Notes: generated by a model from the letters alone, not told the origin. Numbered from the stretch's first letter, positions 1 through 7,025 are shown. The stretch: DNA of 12,134 bases from Aquifex sp. (GCA_003978875.1 QNXQ01000007.1:1-12134), one strand, 5' to 3'. Made by a program: numbers and translations.

Positions 1-677
1 GACTTTAAAATCTTTTCAATTTCTTCAGGTGAGTAAAGATAATCATACCGCTCGTACGGTTCCCTGTGGTTGTGCCATTTTTCTTTGTTTCTTCCATGCA
101 GCCTTATATAATTTATCGTCCCAACAGAAACCCAAGGGCCTACCAATAATCCCTTTATTTTAGGAGCATCTATATTTACAAGGGCAGAAAATCCTGCCTC
201 TTCTACAAAATTGTAAAAATCGTGGTTGGCAAAACTTCTGTGTCTTACCTCTATAACCCTATCTATACCTGCAAAATCCCGCGAAAGCTTTCTAATGTAC
301 TCGATGTTTTCCGGTGTATATCGAAAACTTTCGGGAAATTGAAAAAGGAGTGCTATAAATCTTTTTTCTTCTTCTAAGAGTGGTTTTATCCCTTCTATAA
401 ACTTTTTTACATCTTCCTTCGTATAATTCATTTCGTGGGTAAATATTTGATTTACTTTTACCGCAAACTTTAAACGTTTCGTTTTTTCGAGGAAACTGTG
501 AAATGTAAAAGGATGAGGCATGGTATAATACGTGTAATTTATTTCTACAACTTCAAAATATTTTTCATAATAAATTATCATTTCACCTTCTGGAATGTGG
601 GAAGGGTAAAAGGTTCCTTTCCAATCTTTATAGGAAAAACCACTACATCCGATATAGATATTTTTAGGTTTTTTCAT
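1..677 (-). CDS. DUF72 (YecE-like) TIM-barrel protein, C-terminus cut by window edge
   Basis: An open frame runs from an ATG at 675-677 to the window edge, giving 225 residues with no stop; the remaining C-terminus lies outside. The N-terminus IYIGCSGFSYKDWKGTFYP (residues 7-25) is the hallmark of the DUF72/YecE family. Other family-like stretches are FEVVEINYTYY (41-51), where the family has its conserved E-x-N-x-x-(F/Y)Y pattern, VIEVRHRSF (141-149), and YIRLHGRN (190-197) followed by a Tyr-rich YDYLYSPEEI (211-220). Family members adopt a TIM-barrel-like fold, are usually about 240-280 residues, and have no firmly established reaction. The gene starts 30 bases after the atpA stop on the same strand, so it is probably co-transcribed with atpA. 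I see no Shine-Dalgarno sequence in that gap; the upstream stretch is pyrimidine-rich. Family identity is confident, function unknown. Confidence 0.9.
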   Translation of the reverse strand, partial: MKKPKNIYIGCSGFSYKDWKGTFYPSHIPEGEMIIYYEKYFEVVEINYTYYTMPHPFTFHSFLEKTKRLKFAVKVNQIFTHEMNYTKEDVKKFIEGIKPLLEEEKRFIALLFQFPESFRYTPENIEYIRKLSRDFAGIDRVIEVRHRSFANHDFYNFVEEAGFSALVNIDAPKIKGLLVGPWVSVGTINYIRLHGRNKEKWHNHREPYERYDYLYSPEEIEKILK

Positions 678-707
678 ATAAAAGAATTTTAAAGGGAAGA
701 GAGAGAA

Positions 708-2219
708 TTAGGGAACAAATCTTTGTTTGAAGGTATCGAGAGCTTCTTTTATCTTATTTTCAAGTTCTTCATCAAGTTTTTTCTTCTCAAGAATTTCCTT
801 GAGGAGCTCAGGTCTTTCGTTATCAAGGAATGCGTACAATTCCTTTTCAAACTTTCTCACAGATTCAACAGGGATATCATCGAGATATCCATGGGTTCCA
901 GCATATATTAGAATTATTTGCTTTTCAACGGGAATAGGATTGTAAGGTTCTTGTTTTAGAAGTTCTACAAGTCTTAAACCTCTGTTGATTTGATGTTGTG
1001 TTGCCTTATCGAGTTCGGATGCGAACTGAACGAAAGCTTCCAGTTCTCTGAACTGTGCGAGTTCAAGTCTGAGTGTTCCCGCAACCTGTTTCATTGCTTT
1101 TATTTGAGCTGCACCACCAACTCTGGATACGGAAAGACCTACGTTAATAGCAGGTCTAATACCTTTGTTAAAGAGGTCTGACTCAAGATATATTTGTCCG
1201 TCGGTAATGGAGATTACGTTGGTAGGAATATACGCTGCAACGTCTCCAGCTTTGGTTTCAATTATAGGAAGTGCGGTGAGTGAGCCGGCTCCAAGGTCAT
1301 CGTTCAATTTTGCCGCTCTTTCAAGGAGTCTTGAGTGGAGGTAGAACACGTCTCCAGGGTATGCTTCTCTTCCGGGAGGTCTTCTCATGAGTAGTGAAAG
1401 CTGCCTGTAAGCTTCGGCATGCTTGGAGAGGTCGTCGTATATTATCAACGCATGTTTTCCGTTATCTCTGAAGTATTCACCAATTGTACATCCTACGAAA
1501 GGAGCTAAGTATTGAAGTGATGCAGGGTCTGATGCAGAAGCTACTACAACACAGGTATATTCCATAGCTCCTTCTCTTTCGAGGAGCTCAATTAATCTTG
1601 CAATAGCTGCTCTCTTTTGTCCTACAGCAACGTAGATACAGTAAACATCACTATTCTTTTGAGCGAGAATAGTATCTATAGCAACTGTGGTTTTTCCTGT
1701 AGCCCTATCACCTATTATTAGCTCTCTCTGTCCCCTTCCTATGGGAATCATTGCATCTATAGCTTTGATACCGGTTTGAAGAGGTTCATGAACGGGTTTT
1801 CTCTTTACAACACCGGGAGCAATTTTTTCAACTGGAGAACGATACTCAAATTGAATGGGTCCCTTTCCATCAAGAGGATTTCCAAGAGGGTCTATAACTC
1901 TTCCTATTAGTCCCTCTCCAACGGGAACGTCAAGAATTCTTCCGGTTCTTTTTACTATATGACCCTCTTCTATACCTGTTTCAGAACCTAAGATAATAAT
2001 ACCTACGTTGTCTTCTTCAAGGTTAAATGCTAGCCCTTGTTGTCCTCCCTGGAATTCCACTACTTCCATTGCCATAACGTTTTCAAGACCGTAAGCCCTT
2101 GCTACACCATCACCAACGTAGTAAACTACTCCTACCTCTTCCATTTTGGCTTCGGGTTCAAAATCCTTTATCTGCTGTCTAAGTATTTCAAGGGCTTCCT
2201 CATAGGTCAGTGTAGCCAT
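708..2219 (-). CDS. atpA: F1-type ATP synthase subunit alpha
   Basis: This encodes the 503-residue non-catalytic nucleotide-binding alpha subunit of the F1 head of ATP synthase, a peripheral complex on the cytoplasmic side of the inner membrane. The P-loop GDRATGKT is at residues 170-177, a Walker B-type LIIYDD at 258-263, and the ATP synthase signature PAINVGLSVSRVG at 356-368; R366 corresponds by position to the arginine that reaches into the catalytic site (E. coli R376, ten residues longer numbering). The beta-barrel N-terminal domain (about 25-95), nucleotide-binding domain (95-375) and helical C-terminal domain are all present, so it is full length. The start is fixed by a strong GGAGGT five bases upstream of ATG. 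No other atp gene is adjacent: upstream is divergent ilvB and downstream a DUF72 gene, unlike the usual atpBEFHAGDC order. Confidence 0.98.
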   Translation of the reverse strand: MATLTYEEALEILRQQIKDFEPEAKMEEVGVVYYVGDGVARAYGLENVMAMEVVEFQGGQQGLAFNLEEDNVGIIILGSETGIEEGHIVKRTGRILDVPVGEGLIGRVIDPLGNPLDGKGPIQFEYRSPVEKIAPGVVKRKPVHEPLQTGIKAIDAMIPIGRGQRELIIGDRATGKTTVAIDTILAQKNSDVYCIYVAVGQKRAAIARLIELLEREGAMEYTCVVVASASDPASLQYLAPFVGCTIGEYFRDNGKHALIIYDDLSKHAEAYRQLSLLMRRPPGREAYPGDVFYLHSRLLERAAKLNDDLGAGSLTALPIIETKAGDVAAYIPTNVISITDGQIYLESDLFNKGIRPAINVGLSVSRVGGAAQIKAMKQVAGTLRLELAQFRELEAFVQFASELDKATQHQINRGLRLVELLKQEPYNPIPVEKQIILIYAGTHGYLDDIPVESVRKFEKELYAFLDNERPELLKEILEKKKLDEELENKIKEALDTFKQRFVP

Positions 2220-2224
2220 ACCTT

Positions 2225-2230
2225 ACCTCC
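2225..2230 (-). promoter_or_regulatory. Shine-Dalgarno of atpA
   Basis: GGAGGT on the minus strand, five bases before the atpA ATG at 2217-2219. This is a near-perfect anti-16S match and supports the chosen start. Confidence 0.85.
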
Positions 2231-2250
2231 TAACCTGTTTACTGAAAAGT

Positions 2251-2256
2251 ATTGTA
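2251..2256 (-). promoter_or_regulatory. Candidate -10 box for atpA
   Basis: Reading the minus strand, TGTGC precedes TACAAT, which differs from the sigma-70 -10 consensus TATAAT at one base. It would place the transcription start about 25 bases before the atpA ATG, with the Shine-Dalgarno inside the leader. No convincing TTGACA lies at the right distance; the central inverted repeat at 2269-2289 occupies roughly the -35 position. This is inference from pattern only. Confidence 0.4.
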
Positions 2257-2268
2257 GCACAAAGATGC

Positions 2269-2289
2269 TTTAAACTATTGAAGTTTAAA
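2269..2289. repeat. 21-bp inverted repeat in the atpA/ilvB divergent region (possible operator)
   Basis: TTTAAACT (2269-2276) and AGTTTAAA (2282-2289) are perfect 8-bp inverted arms separated by five bases (ATTGA). The dyad is centred on base 2279, almost exactly in the middle of the 121-bp intergenic region (2220-2340) between divergent atpA and ilvB, and close to the presumed -35 position of atpA. The spacing of the arms (about 13 bp centre to centre) is compatible with a dimeric DNA-binding protein, but it is AT-rich and chance is not excluded. Confidence 0.4.
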
Positions 2290-2323
2290 TAAAATTTAAC
2301 AAATTTAATTAAATAATTATCGC

Positions 2324-2329
2324 GGAGGT
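2324..2329 (+). promoter_or_regulatory. Shine-Dalgarno of ilvB
   Basis: GGAGGT lies 11 bases before the ATG at 2341, longer than the usual 5-9. An in-frame TAG at 2332-2334 lies between the two, so no earlier in-frame start can use it and ATG 2341 is the first possible start. Confidence 0.7.
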
Positions 2330-2340
2330 ATTAGCAAGAA

Positions 2341-4098
2341 ATGGCTGCAAAGAAGGGAGCAGACATAGTAATAGAAACACTAAAAGAAGAAGGAGTAGAA
2401 GTAATTTTCGGACTCCCCGGCGGAGCCATAATGGAAGTTTACGACGCACTCTATAGACTCGGAGGAATAAAACATATACTTGCAAGACATGAACAAGGCG
2501 CAGGGCATATGGCTGAAGGTTACGCAAAGGCTACCGGAAAAGTTGGTGTCGTAATGGTTACCTCCGGCCCCGGAGCTACAAACCTTGTAACTCCTATAGC
2601 TGATGCATACATGGATTCCGTACCATTAGTTGCTATTACCGGGCAAGTACCTACCCATCTCATTGGAAACGATGCTTTTCAGGAAGTAGATATAGTTGGT
2701 ATTACAAGACCCATTACAAAGCATAATTTTTTGGTTAAGAATATAGAGGAACTTCCTCTCATACTAAGAGAGGCCTTCTATATAGCCAGAACAGGAAGAC
2801 CTGGTCCCGTTTTGGTTGACCTCCCTAAAGATATAACTCAACAGATAGCAGATGTGAGCATTCCATCAGATGAGGAAGTCAAGCGTGCTCTTCCCGGTTA
2901 TAAACCCCATGTGGAAGGCAATTCCCAACAGATTAAAAAGGCAGCGGAACTTATAATGTCCGCTAAAAGACCCGTGCTTTACGTAGGTGGCGGTGCGGTA
3001 AATTCTGAAGCTCAAAAAGAGTTAATAGAATTGGCTGAACTAATGAAAATTCCTGTAACAACCACTACACAAGGGAAAGGAGCATTTCCCGAAACTCACC
3101 CTCTTTCTTTAAGAATGCTGGGAATGCATGGAACATATTACGCAAACATGGCAGTTTACAACTCGGACCTCCTTATAGCAGTAGGAGCTAGGTTTGATGA
3201 CAGAGTTACTGGGAAAATAGACGAATTTGCCCCGGGAGCCAAAATAATCCATATAGATATAGATCCAGCTTCTATCTCGAAGAATATTACAGTTGACGTT
3301 CCGATAGTTGGTGATGTGAAGATAGTTTTAAGAAAGCTCATAGAGGAACTCAAAAAGAAAGGAGCCAAGGTTATTTATCCCGAAGAGAGGAAAAAGTGGT
3401 TGGAACAAATCGAGCAGTGGAAAAAACTTCATCCGCTTACTTACAGAAATTCCGATAAAGTGATAAAACCCCAGTATGTAATTGAAGAGCTGTGGAAAGC
3501 TACTAACGGAGAAGCAATAATTGTTCCGGGTGTAGGACAACATCAAATGTGGGCTGCGATGTTCTACAAATTCAAATATCCCAGACAGTTTATAAACTCA
3601 GGTGGACTGGGAACAATGGGCTTCGGTCTTCCCGCGGGAATAGGAGCAAAAATCGGTAGACCAGACAGAGAAGTTTGGGTAGTAGATGGAGACGGTTCTT
3701 TTGTAATGACAATGCAAGAGATAATAACAGCTGTTCAGTATAAAATTCCCGTAAAAGTAGCCATAATCAACAACGCTTATCTGGGAATGGTTAGACAGTG
3801 GCAAGAACTCTTTTACGAAAAGAGGTATTCAGAGGTTGATTTAAGTGTTCAACCGGACTTTGTAAAACTCGCTGAATCTATGGGTGCTGTAGGATTGAGA
3901 GCTAAAAAACCGAAAGAAGTTAGAGAGGTCATTGAAGAAGCGAGAAAAGTTGAAGATAAACCGGTAATAGTAGATTTTTGGGTAGATAGGGAAGAAAATG
4001 TCCTACCTATGGTTCCAGCAGGAAAATCTTACAAGGATATGATTTTGGAAGATGGAAAAGGAAAACACGAAGCGGAAACTATGTACCTCGTAGGTTAA
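2341..4098 (+). CDS. ilvB: Acetolactate synthase, large (catalytic) subunit
   Basis: Acetolactate synthase (acetohydroxyacid synthase) joins two pyruvates to 2-acetolactate, or pyruvate with 2-oxobutyrate, in the first common step of valine, leucine and isoleucine synthesis, using thiamine diphosphate, Mg2+ and a non-redox FAD. The 585-residue protein has the three expected domains: pyrimidine-binding with the catalytic glutamate E51 in ARHEQGAGHMAEGYA, a central FAD-binding domain (about 195-350), and the cofactor diphosphate-binding domain with GDG (450-452) to NN (477-478). MVRQWQELFY (483-492) carries the Trp near the active-site entrance, and VLPMVPAGK (554-562) is the typical AHAS C-terminal signature that distinguishes it from other ThDP enzymes. 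The regulatory subunit gene (ilvN/ilvH), commonly next door, is absent here; the downstream neighbour is convergent and shares the stop-codon bases. Confidence 0.96.
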   Translation: MAAKKGADIVIETLKEEGVEVIFGLPGGAIMEVYDALYRLGGIKHILARHEQGAGHMAEGYAKATGKVGVVMVTSGPGATNLVTPIADAYMDSVPLVAITGQVPTHLIGNDAFQEVDIVGITRPITKHNFLVKNIEELPLILREAFYIARTGRPGPVLVDLPKDITQQIADVSIPSDEEVKRALPGYKPHVEGNSQQIKKAAELIMSAKRPVLYVGGGAVNSEAQKELIELAELMKIPVTTTTQGKGAFPETHPLSLRMLGMHGTYYANMAVYNSDLLIAVGARFDDRVTGKIDEFAPGAKIIHIDIDPASISKNITVDVPIVGDVKIVLRKLIEELKKKGAKVIYPEERKKWLEQIEQWKKLHPLTYRNSDKVIKPQYVIEELWKATNGEAIIVPGVGQHQMWAAMFYKFKYPRQFINSGGLGTMGFGLPAGIGAKIGRPDREVWVVDGDGSFVMTMQEIITAVQYKIPVKVAIINNAYLGMVRQWQELFYEKRYSEVDLSVQPDFVKLAESMGAVGLRAKKPKEVREVIEEARKVEDKPVIVDFWVDREENVLPMVPAGKSYKDMILEDGKGKHEAETMYLVG

Positions 4099-4412
4099 AG
4101 ATAAATAACCTCAACATCTTCAAGGGTAATAAGCCCGTTCTCTATTTCCCTTATTTTTTCTAAAAAACTTCTCACTTTTTCTTCTTCGTCAATTATCTCT
4201 ACAACTACGGGAAGTGAAGACCTCAGCTCGAAAAATCTCTTATGTCTTAGAATTCCCTCCTTTCCATACCCTGCTATTCCTCTAAATACGGTAGCTCCTT
4301 CAAGCCCTTCATCTTTCGCAGCTTCGAGGATAAACTTGTATAGAGGTTTACCTTTATACTTTTTTTCCTCAGAAGTAAAAATTCTCAAAAGCTTCTTTTT
4401 AACGATTTTCAT
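4095..4412 (-). CDS. DUF190 family protein (canonical member)
   Basis: A 105-residue protein with the DUF190 pattern: GKPLYKFILEAAKDEGLEGA (21-40), TVFRGIAGYGKEG (41-53) and LPVVVEIIDEEEKVRSFL (67-84). DUF190 proteins have a PII/GlnB-like ferredoxin fold and are often encoded beside crcB fluoride channels; their molecular role is not established to my knowledge. Its ATG (4410-4412) overlaps the crcB stop as ATGA, with AGGAG seven bases upstream of the ATG, so it is probably translationally coupled to crcB. Its stop codon overlaps the convergent ilvB stop. It differs clearly from the other DUF190-like gene of this operon in having the complete N-terminal G-x-P-L-Y helix motif. Confidence 0.88.
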   Translation of the reverse strand: MKIVKKKLLRIFTSEEKKYKGKPLYKFILEAAKDEGLEGATVFRGIAGYGKEGILRHKRFFELRSSLPVVVEIIDEEEKVRSFLEKIREIENGLITLEDVEVIYL

Positions 4413-4783
4413 AGTGTTTCTCCTATTTTGTATCCCAAGAAAGTTCCTGAAATTCCCAGTAGATTAGTCCCTACAAAATACAAGATAAACTTTAGAAATT
4501 CTCCTTCTCTCAGAAGAGTTAAACTCTCATAGGAGAAAGTTGAAAATGTAGTGAGTCCTCCCAAAAATCCTGTTATAAGCATTCCCCTCGCGTAAGGATT
4601 TATGGCTACTTTTTCTATCAGGTATGAGAAAAAAAAGCCTATTAGGAATGCCCCTATTAAGTTAACTAATAAAGTTCCTAAGGGAAAACTGATTCCAAAA
4701 AAGCTCTGGGAATATTTCGATATTAGATACCTAAGAATTGAACCTACCGCACCGCCAATAGCGACCGATAAGATTACTCCCAT
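4409..4783 (-). CDS. crcB: CrcB/Fluc fluoride ion channel
   Basis: A 124-residue membrane protein of the CrcB (Fluc) family, dual-topology homodimeric channels that export fluoride and keep cytoplasmic fluoride low. Four hydrophobic segments lie at about 2-22, 33-55, 66-88 and 97-118. Family hallmarks are GGAVGSILRY (10-19), GTLLVN with pore Asn N41 (36-41), and the GFLGGLTTFSTFSYE block (72-86), which contains the TM3 break that binds the central Na+ and the fluoride-path phenylalanines F80 and F83. Length is typical. The ATG overlaps the preceding DUF190-like gene by ten bases, has an AGAGGG ribosome site just upstream, and the stop overlaps the following DUF190 gene. A single crcB-type gene flanked by two small partner proteins suggests one functional unit. 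I found no room for a fluoride riboswitch immediately upstream because the genes overlap. Confidence 0.95.
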   Translation of the reverse strand: MGVILSVAIGGAVGSILRYLISKYSQSFFGISFPLGTLLVNLIGAFLIGFFFSYLIEKVAINPYARGMLITGFLGGLTTFSTFSYESLTLLREGEFLKFILYFVGTNLLGISGTFLGYKIGETL

Positions 4784-5064
4784 ATCTCTACCCTCTCAAA
4801 GGTTAAATAACATTCACGAAACAAGTGTTTGTTATCCTCCAAGAACTTTAACAATTTTTCCCTTTTATCCACTGCTTCTATTACAATTGGAAGTTCATGG
4901 GAAAGAATTTCAACGTCCTCGGAGTGAAATTCCCTTCCTCTACCGAAACCGGCAATGGATTGAAGTACTGCCACATTTTTTATATCTTCCCTGACAAAAG
5001 ACAACAGATAATTTTTCAGGTTTTCCTCTTTAGAGGAATATATTCTGAGAAGAACAAAAGTCAT
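4774..5064 (-). CDS. DUF190-like small protein (divergent member)
   Basis: A 96-residue protein resembling DUF190 in its second half: VLQSIAGFGRGREFH (33-47), then a LPIVIEAVDKREKLLKFL segment (58-75), which aligns with the LPVVVEIIDEEEKVRSFL segment of the other DUF190 protein of this operon. The N-terminal helix motif G-x-P-L-Y is missing and the N-terminus (LLRIYSSKEENLKNYLLSFV) is shorter, so it is a diverged paralogue, not a recent duplicate. Predicted fold is PII-like with no residues I can assign to catalysis. It begins 10 bases after the VWA gene stop and overlaps crcB by 10 bases, which suggests a partner of the channel or of a shared regulator. I see no good Shine-Dalgarno before the ATG at 5062-5064; translation may depend on coupling to the upstream gene. 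Confidence 0.75.
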   Translation of the reverse strand: MTFVLLRIYSSKEENLKNYLLSFVREDIKNVAVLQSIAGFGRGREFHSEDVEILSHELPIVIEAVDKREKLLKFLEDNKHLFRECYLTFERVEIWE

Positions 5065-5074
5065 AAAGCTTATT

Positions 5075-6949
5075 TTAAGATACAGATAAGAGTCGTCTGA
5101 ACTGGTTTTCCATTACAAAGGAGAACACAGAAGGAAGTTTTGCTATATCTTCAACACTTATACCCGTTTTTTCGAAATATTCTTTAACCATATGTGTGGC
5201 CTCTCCAACACCTATGGCAACTATCGGTATTTTCATTTTCATTTGGGAAATCATGTATTTAAGTTCATCACCTTTCAAACCTTTTGTAGGTTGTCCGTCG
5301 GTAAAGAGGATTAAAACACCCTTTTTATGCTCTTTTTTTATCACCGTTTCAAGACTTTCCACACCTACATTAATAGCCTTGCTCAAATCCGTACTGCCTC
5401 CCAGGCTGTCCAGAATATCTAAAATACGTGCCTTTGCAATTCTATAGTCTTCATTAAAATCCTTTATCGTATAAACATTTTCGTTAAACACCTTTATGGA
5501 GAATTCCATTTTAAGCTTATCGAGGACTTCTGAAACGAGAATCAAAGACTTCAAGGCGTTTAAAATCTTTTCTTCTTTTTTCATAGAAGAAGAAATATCC
5601 ATAAGGAGTTCAAAAACCAATTCTTTCCTTTCTGGTATTTCTCTTTTCATAAATATCCTTCCTCTTCCTATAGGTACTTCGGTAGCTACCCTTTTGTAGT
5701 TTAAACGTTTTCCTCTGTAGTACTTTCCGTCCCAAAGTTCTTCTTCTTTAGGTAGAAAATTATCAAACTTCCTCTTAAAGTGTTCTACATAAGGAAGGAC
5801 ACTCTTGAGTAGAAGCCTATACTTTTGGAACTCTTTCTGTGTAAGACCGTGTTCTTTTTTGAACTTTTTGTCTAGGTCTGACAGTTCCTCCTCTTCTTTT
5901 TGCTTTTTAGATTTCAAACTATGATTTGCAGATACTTCTTCCCAAGCCTTAAAGATAAAGCTTATAAATCCTCTGTGTTCTACGTCAACTTCCAGGGTTT
6001 TTGGTAAGAAATAGTTTAGGAAAGAGATATCCTTTTCAAGAAGGTCTATATAGCTCATCTGTTTTAGGTAATCTTTCATCCAGTCCGGGATTGCATCAAG
6101 GGCTTTGAGTATTTGTTTTATTACCTCGGAGGGAAACTGGGTAGCCTTTTTATTTTTATTTTCTTTAATGTAGTTTTTTATTTCCGTAGGAAGTTTTGAA
6201 AGTATATCTGTCATAATCCTTGCTTTATGGGCATCCTCCCTGTTTCTCCCTCTGGCTTCTTCAATTAAGAGGTCTACATAATTTAAATCCTTGGATAGGT
6301 CTACGAGCACCCTGAATTTCTGCCATAAGTCCTCCATTACTATGTCGTAGGAACTCTGTGGATTCTTTTCTTTTAAGTACTCATAAAAGCTTCTTTCCAT
6401 AGTGGAGTGATAACGTTTTACTTCATCGGAAAATTCGTAGTCTTCATTAATCCAAGAGTAAACGAAGGAAATGGCAAGTTCGTGATAGGGATAATAGGGA
6501 TTTATTTCCGAGAGAATTTCTTTATACCTTTTCTTTAAAGCTGAAAATGAAGATGGATTTTCTTCCACCAATTTACTGTCAACTTTTAAACTTTCAAGGA
6601 CTGCAAAAAGAACTAAAAAAGCTGTAGGAACGTATCCAGCTCTGAATACTTCCCTTTGTCCAAATCTCCAGTGAGGAAAATAAGTATGTAGCAAGAGAGC
6701 TATTTCATGTCTTACTGAATTTACGGTATAATCTTCGCTCTTCCTTAAAAAATCAACGACGTTGTAGAGAATTCCTTTCGGTATCCTTACCCCCTGCGGA
6801 ACCTCTTCTACTTCTCCCTTTGCCCACATTTCCAGAAGAGGGAGGAACTTAGGGTCGTATCCTGCTCCCCAACCTTCATAGGAAGGTTGTACCTCTATAT
6901 CGAATTCCTCTTCCAATAAGTTTGCTATAGCCTTCCACTTTTCCTTCAC
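5075..6949 (-). CDS. VWA (von Willebrand factor A) domain protein with unrecognised N-terminal region
   Basis: A 624-residue protein whose C-terminal part (about 440-620) is a VWA domain with a complete metal-ion-dependent adhesion site: DISSS at 451-455 (D-x-S-x-S), T520 in GGSTDLSKAI, and D551 in LILFTDGQPTKG. Intracellular bacterial VWA proteins with this layout, such as CobT, NorD or CoxE types, often work with MoxR-type AAA+ ATPases in metal insertion or complex assembly; no such ATPase is in this window. The N-terminal 340 residues are helix-rich and unfamiliar to me; they contain HEIALLLH (81-88) and HELAIS (156-161), and a strongly charged linker lies at 346-368. No signal peptide or membrane segment is evident, so it is probably cytoplasmic. 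The start is a GTG (6947-6949) just after an in-frame TAA, without a clear Shine-Dalgarno, so the start is the least certain part. It heads the DUF190-crcB-DUF190 string. Confidence 0.82.
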   Translation of the reverse strand: MKEKWKAIANLLEEEFDIEVQPSYEGWGAGYDPKFLPLLEMWAKGEVEEVPQGVRIPKGILYNVVDFLRKSEDYTVNSVRHEIALLLHTYFPHWRFGQREVFRAGYVPTAFLVLFAVLESLKVDSKLVEENPSSFSALKKRYKEILSEINPYYPYHELAISFVYSWINEDYEFSDEVKRYHSTMERSFYEYLKEKNPQSSYDIVMEDLWQKFRVLVDLSKDLNYVDLLIEEARGRNREDAHKARIMTDILSKLPTEIKNYIKENKNKKATQFPSEVIKQILKALDAIPDWMKDYLKQMSYIDLLEKDISFLNYFLPKTLEVDVEHRGFISFIFKAWEEVSANHSLKSKKQKEEEELSDLDKKFKKEHGLTQKEFQKYRLLLKSVLPYVEHFKRKFDNFLPKEEELWDGKYYRGKRLNYKRVATEVPIGRGRIFMKREIPERKELVFELLMDISSSMKKEEKILNALKSLILVSEVLDKLKMEFSIKVFNENVYTIKDFNEDYRIAKARILDILDSLGGSTDLSKAINVGVESLETVIKKEHKKGVLILFTDGQPTKGLKGDELKYMISQMKMKIPIVAIGVGEATHMVKEYFEKTGISVEDIAKLPSVFSFVMENQFRRLLSVS

Positions 6950-7025
6950 AAGGTTTTAAAGTAGAGGCATCTCAAAGGGAAATCAATTTAAATTCCTTAT
7001 AAGGATTTAAGAATGTTCTTATACT
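6950..7025. promoter_or_regulatory. 76-bp hisG/VWA gap with two adjacent palindromes; candidate internal promoter
   Basis: This is the only sizeable gap in the minus-strand gene string. It contains the perfect 12-bp palindrome TCCTTATAAGGA (6994-7005) and, four bases away, the near-palindrome AAGAATGTTCTT (7009-7020, arms of five bases around TG). The palindrome core gives TATAAG on the minus strand, a fair -10 hexamer for the VWA gene about 45 bases downstream. No GC-rich hairpin with a T run is present, so there is no obvious intrinsic terminator for hisG. A role as promoter and operator for the VWA-crcB set is inference. Confidence 0.35.

Noticed and set aside
4602..4994. A 130-codon plus-strand open frame opposite crcB and the DUF190-like gene
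   Set aside because: It is the antisense of two clearly coding genes with strong family motifs, has no ribosome site, and its peptide resembles nothing.
5065..5110. Possible fluoride riboswitch ahead of the DUF190-crcB-DUF190 genes
   Set aside because: The genes abut or overlap, leaving about 10 bases here, and the coding sequence upstream shows no recognisable crcB-motif pseudoknot; the 76-bp gap at 6950-7025 is AT-rich and also lacks it.
6950..7025. Intrinsic terminator after hisG
   Set aside because: The palindromes are AT-rich and not followed by a T run on the minus strand, so they do not look like a rho-independent terminator.
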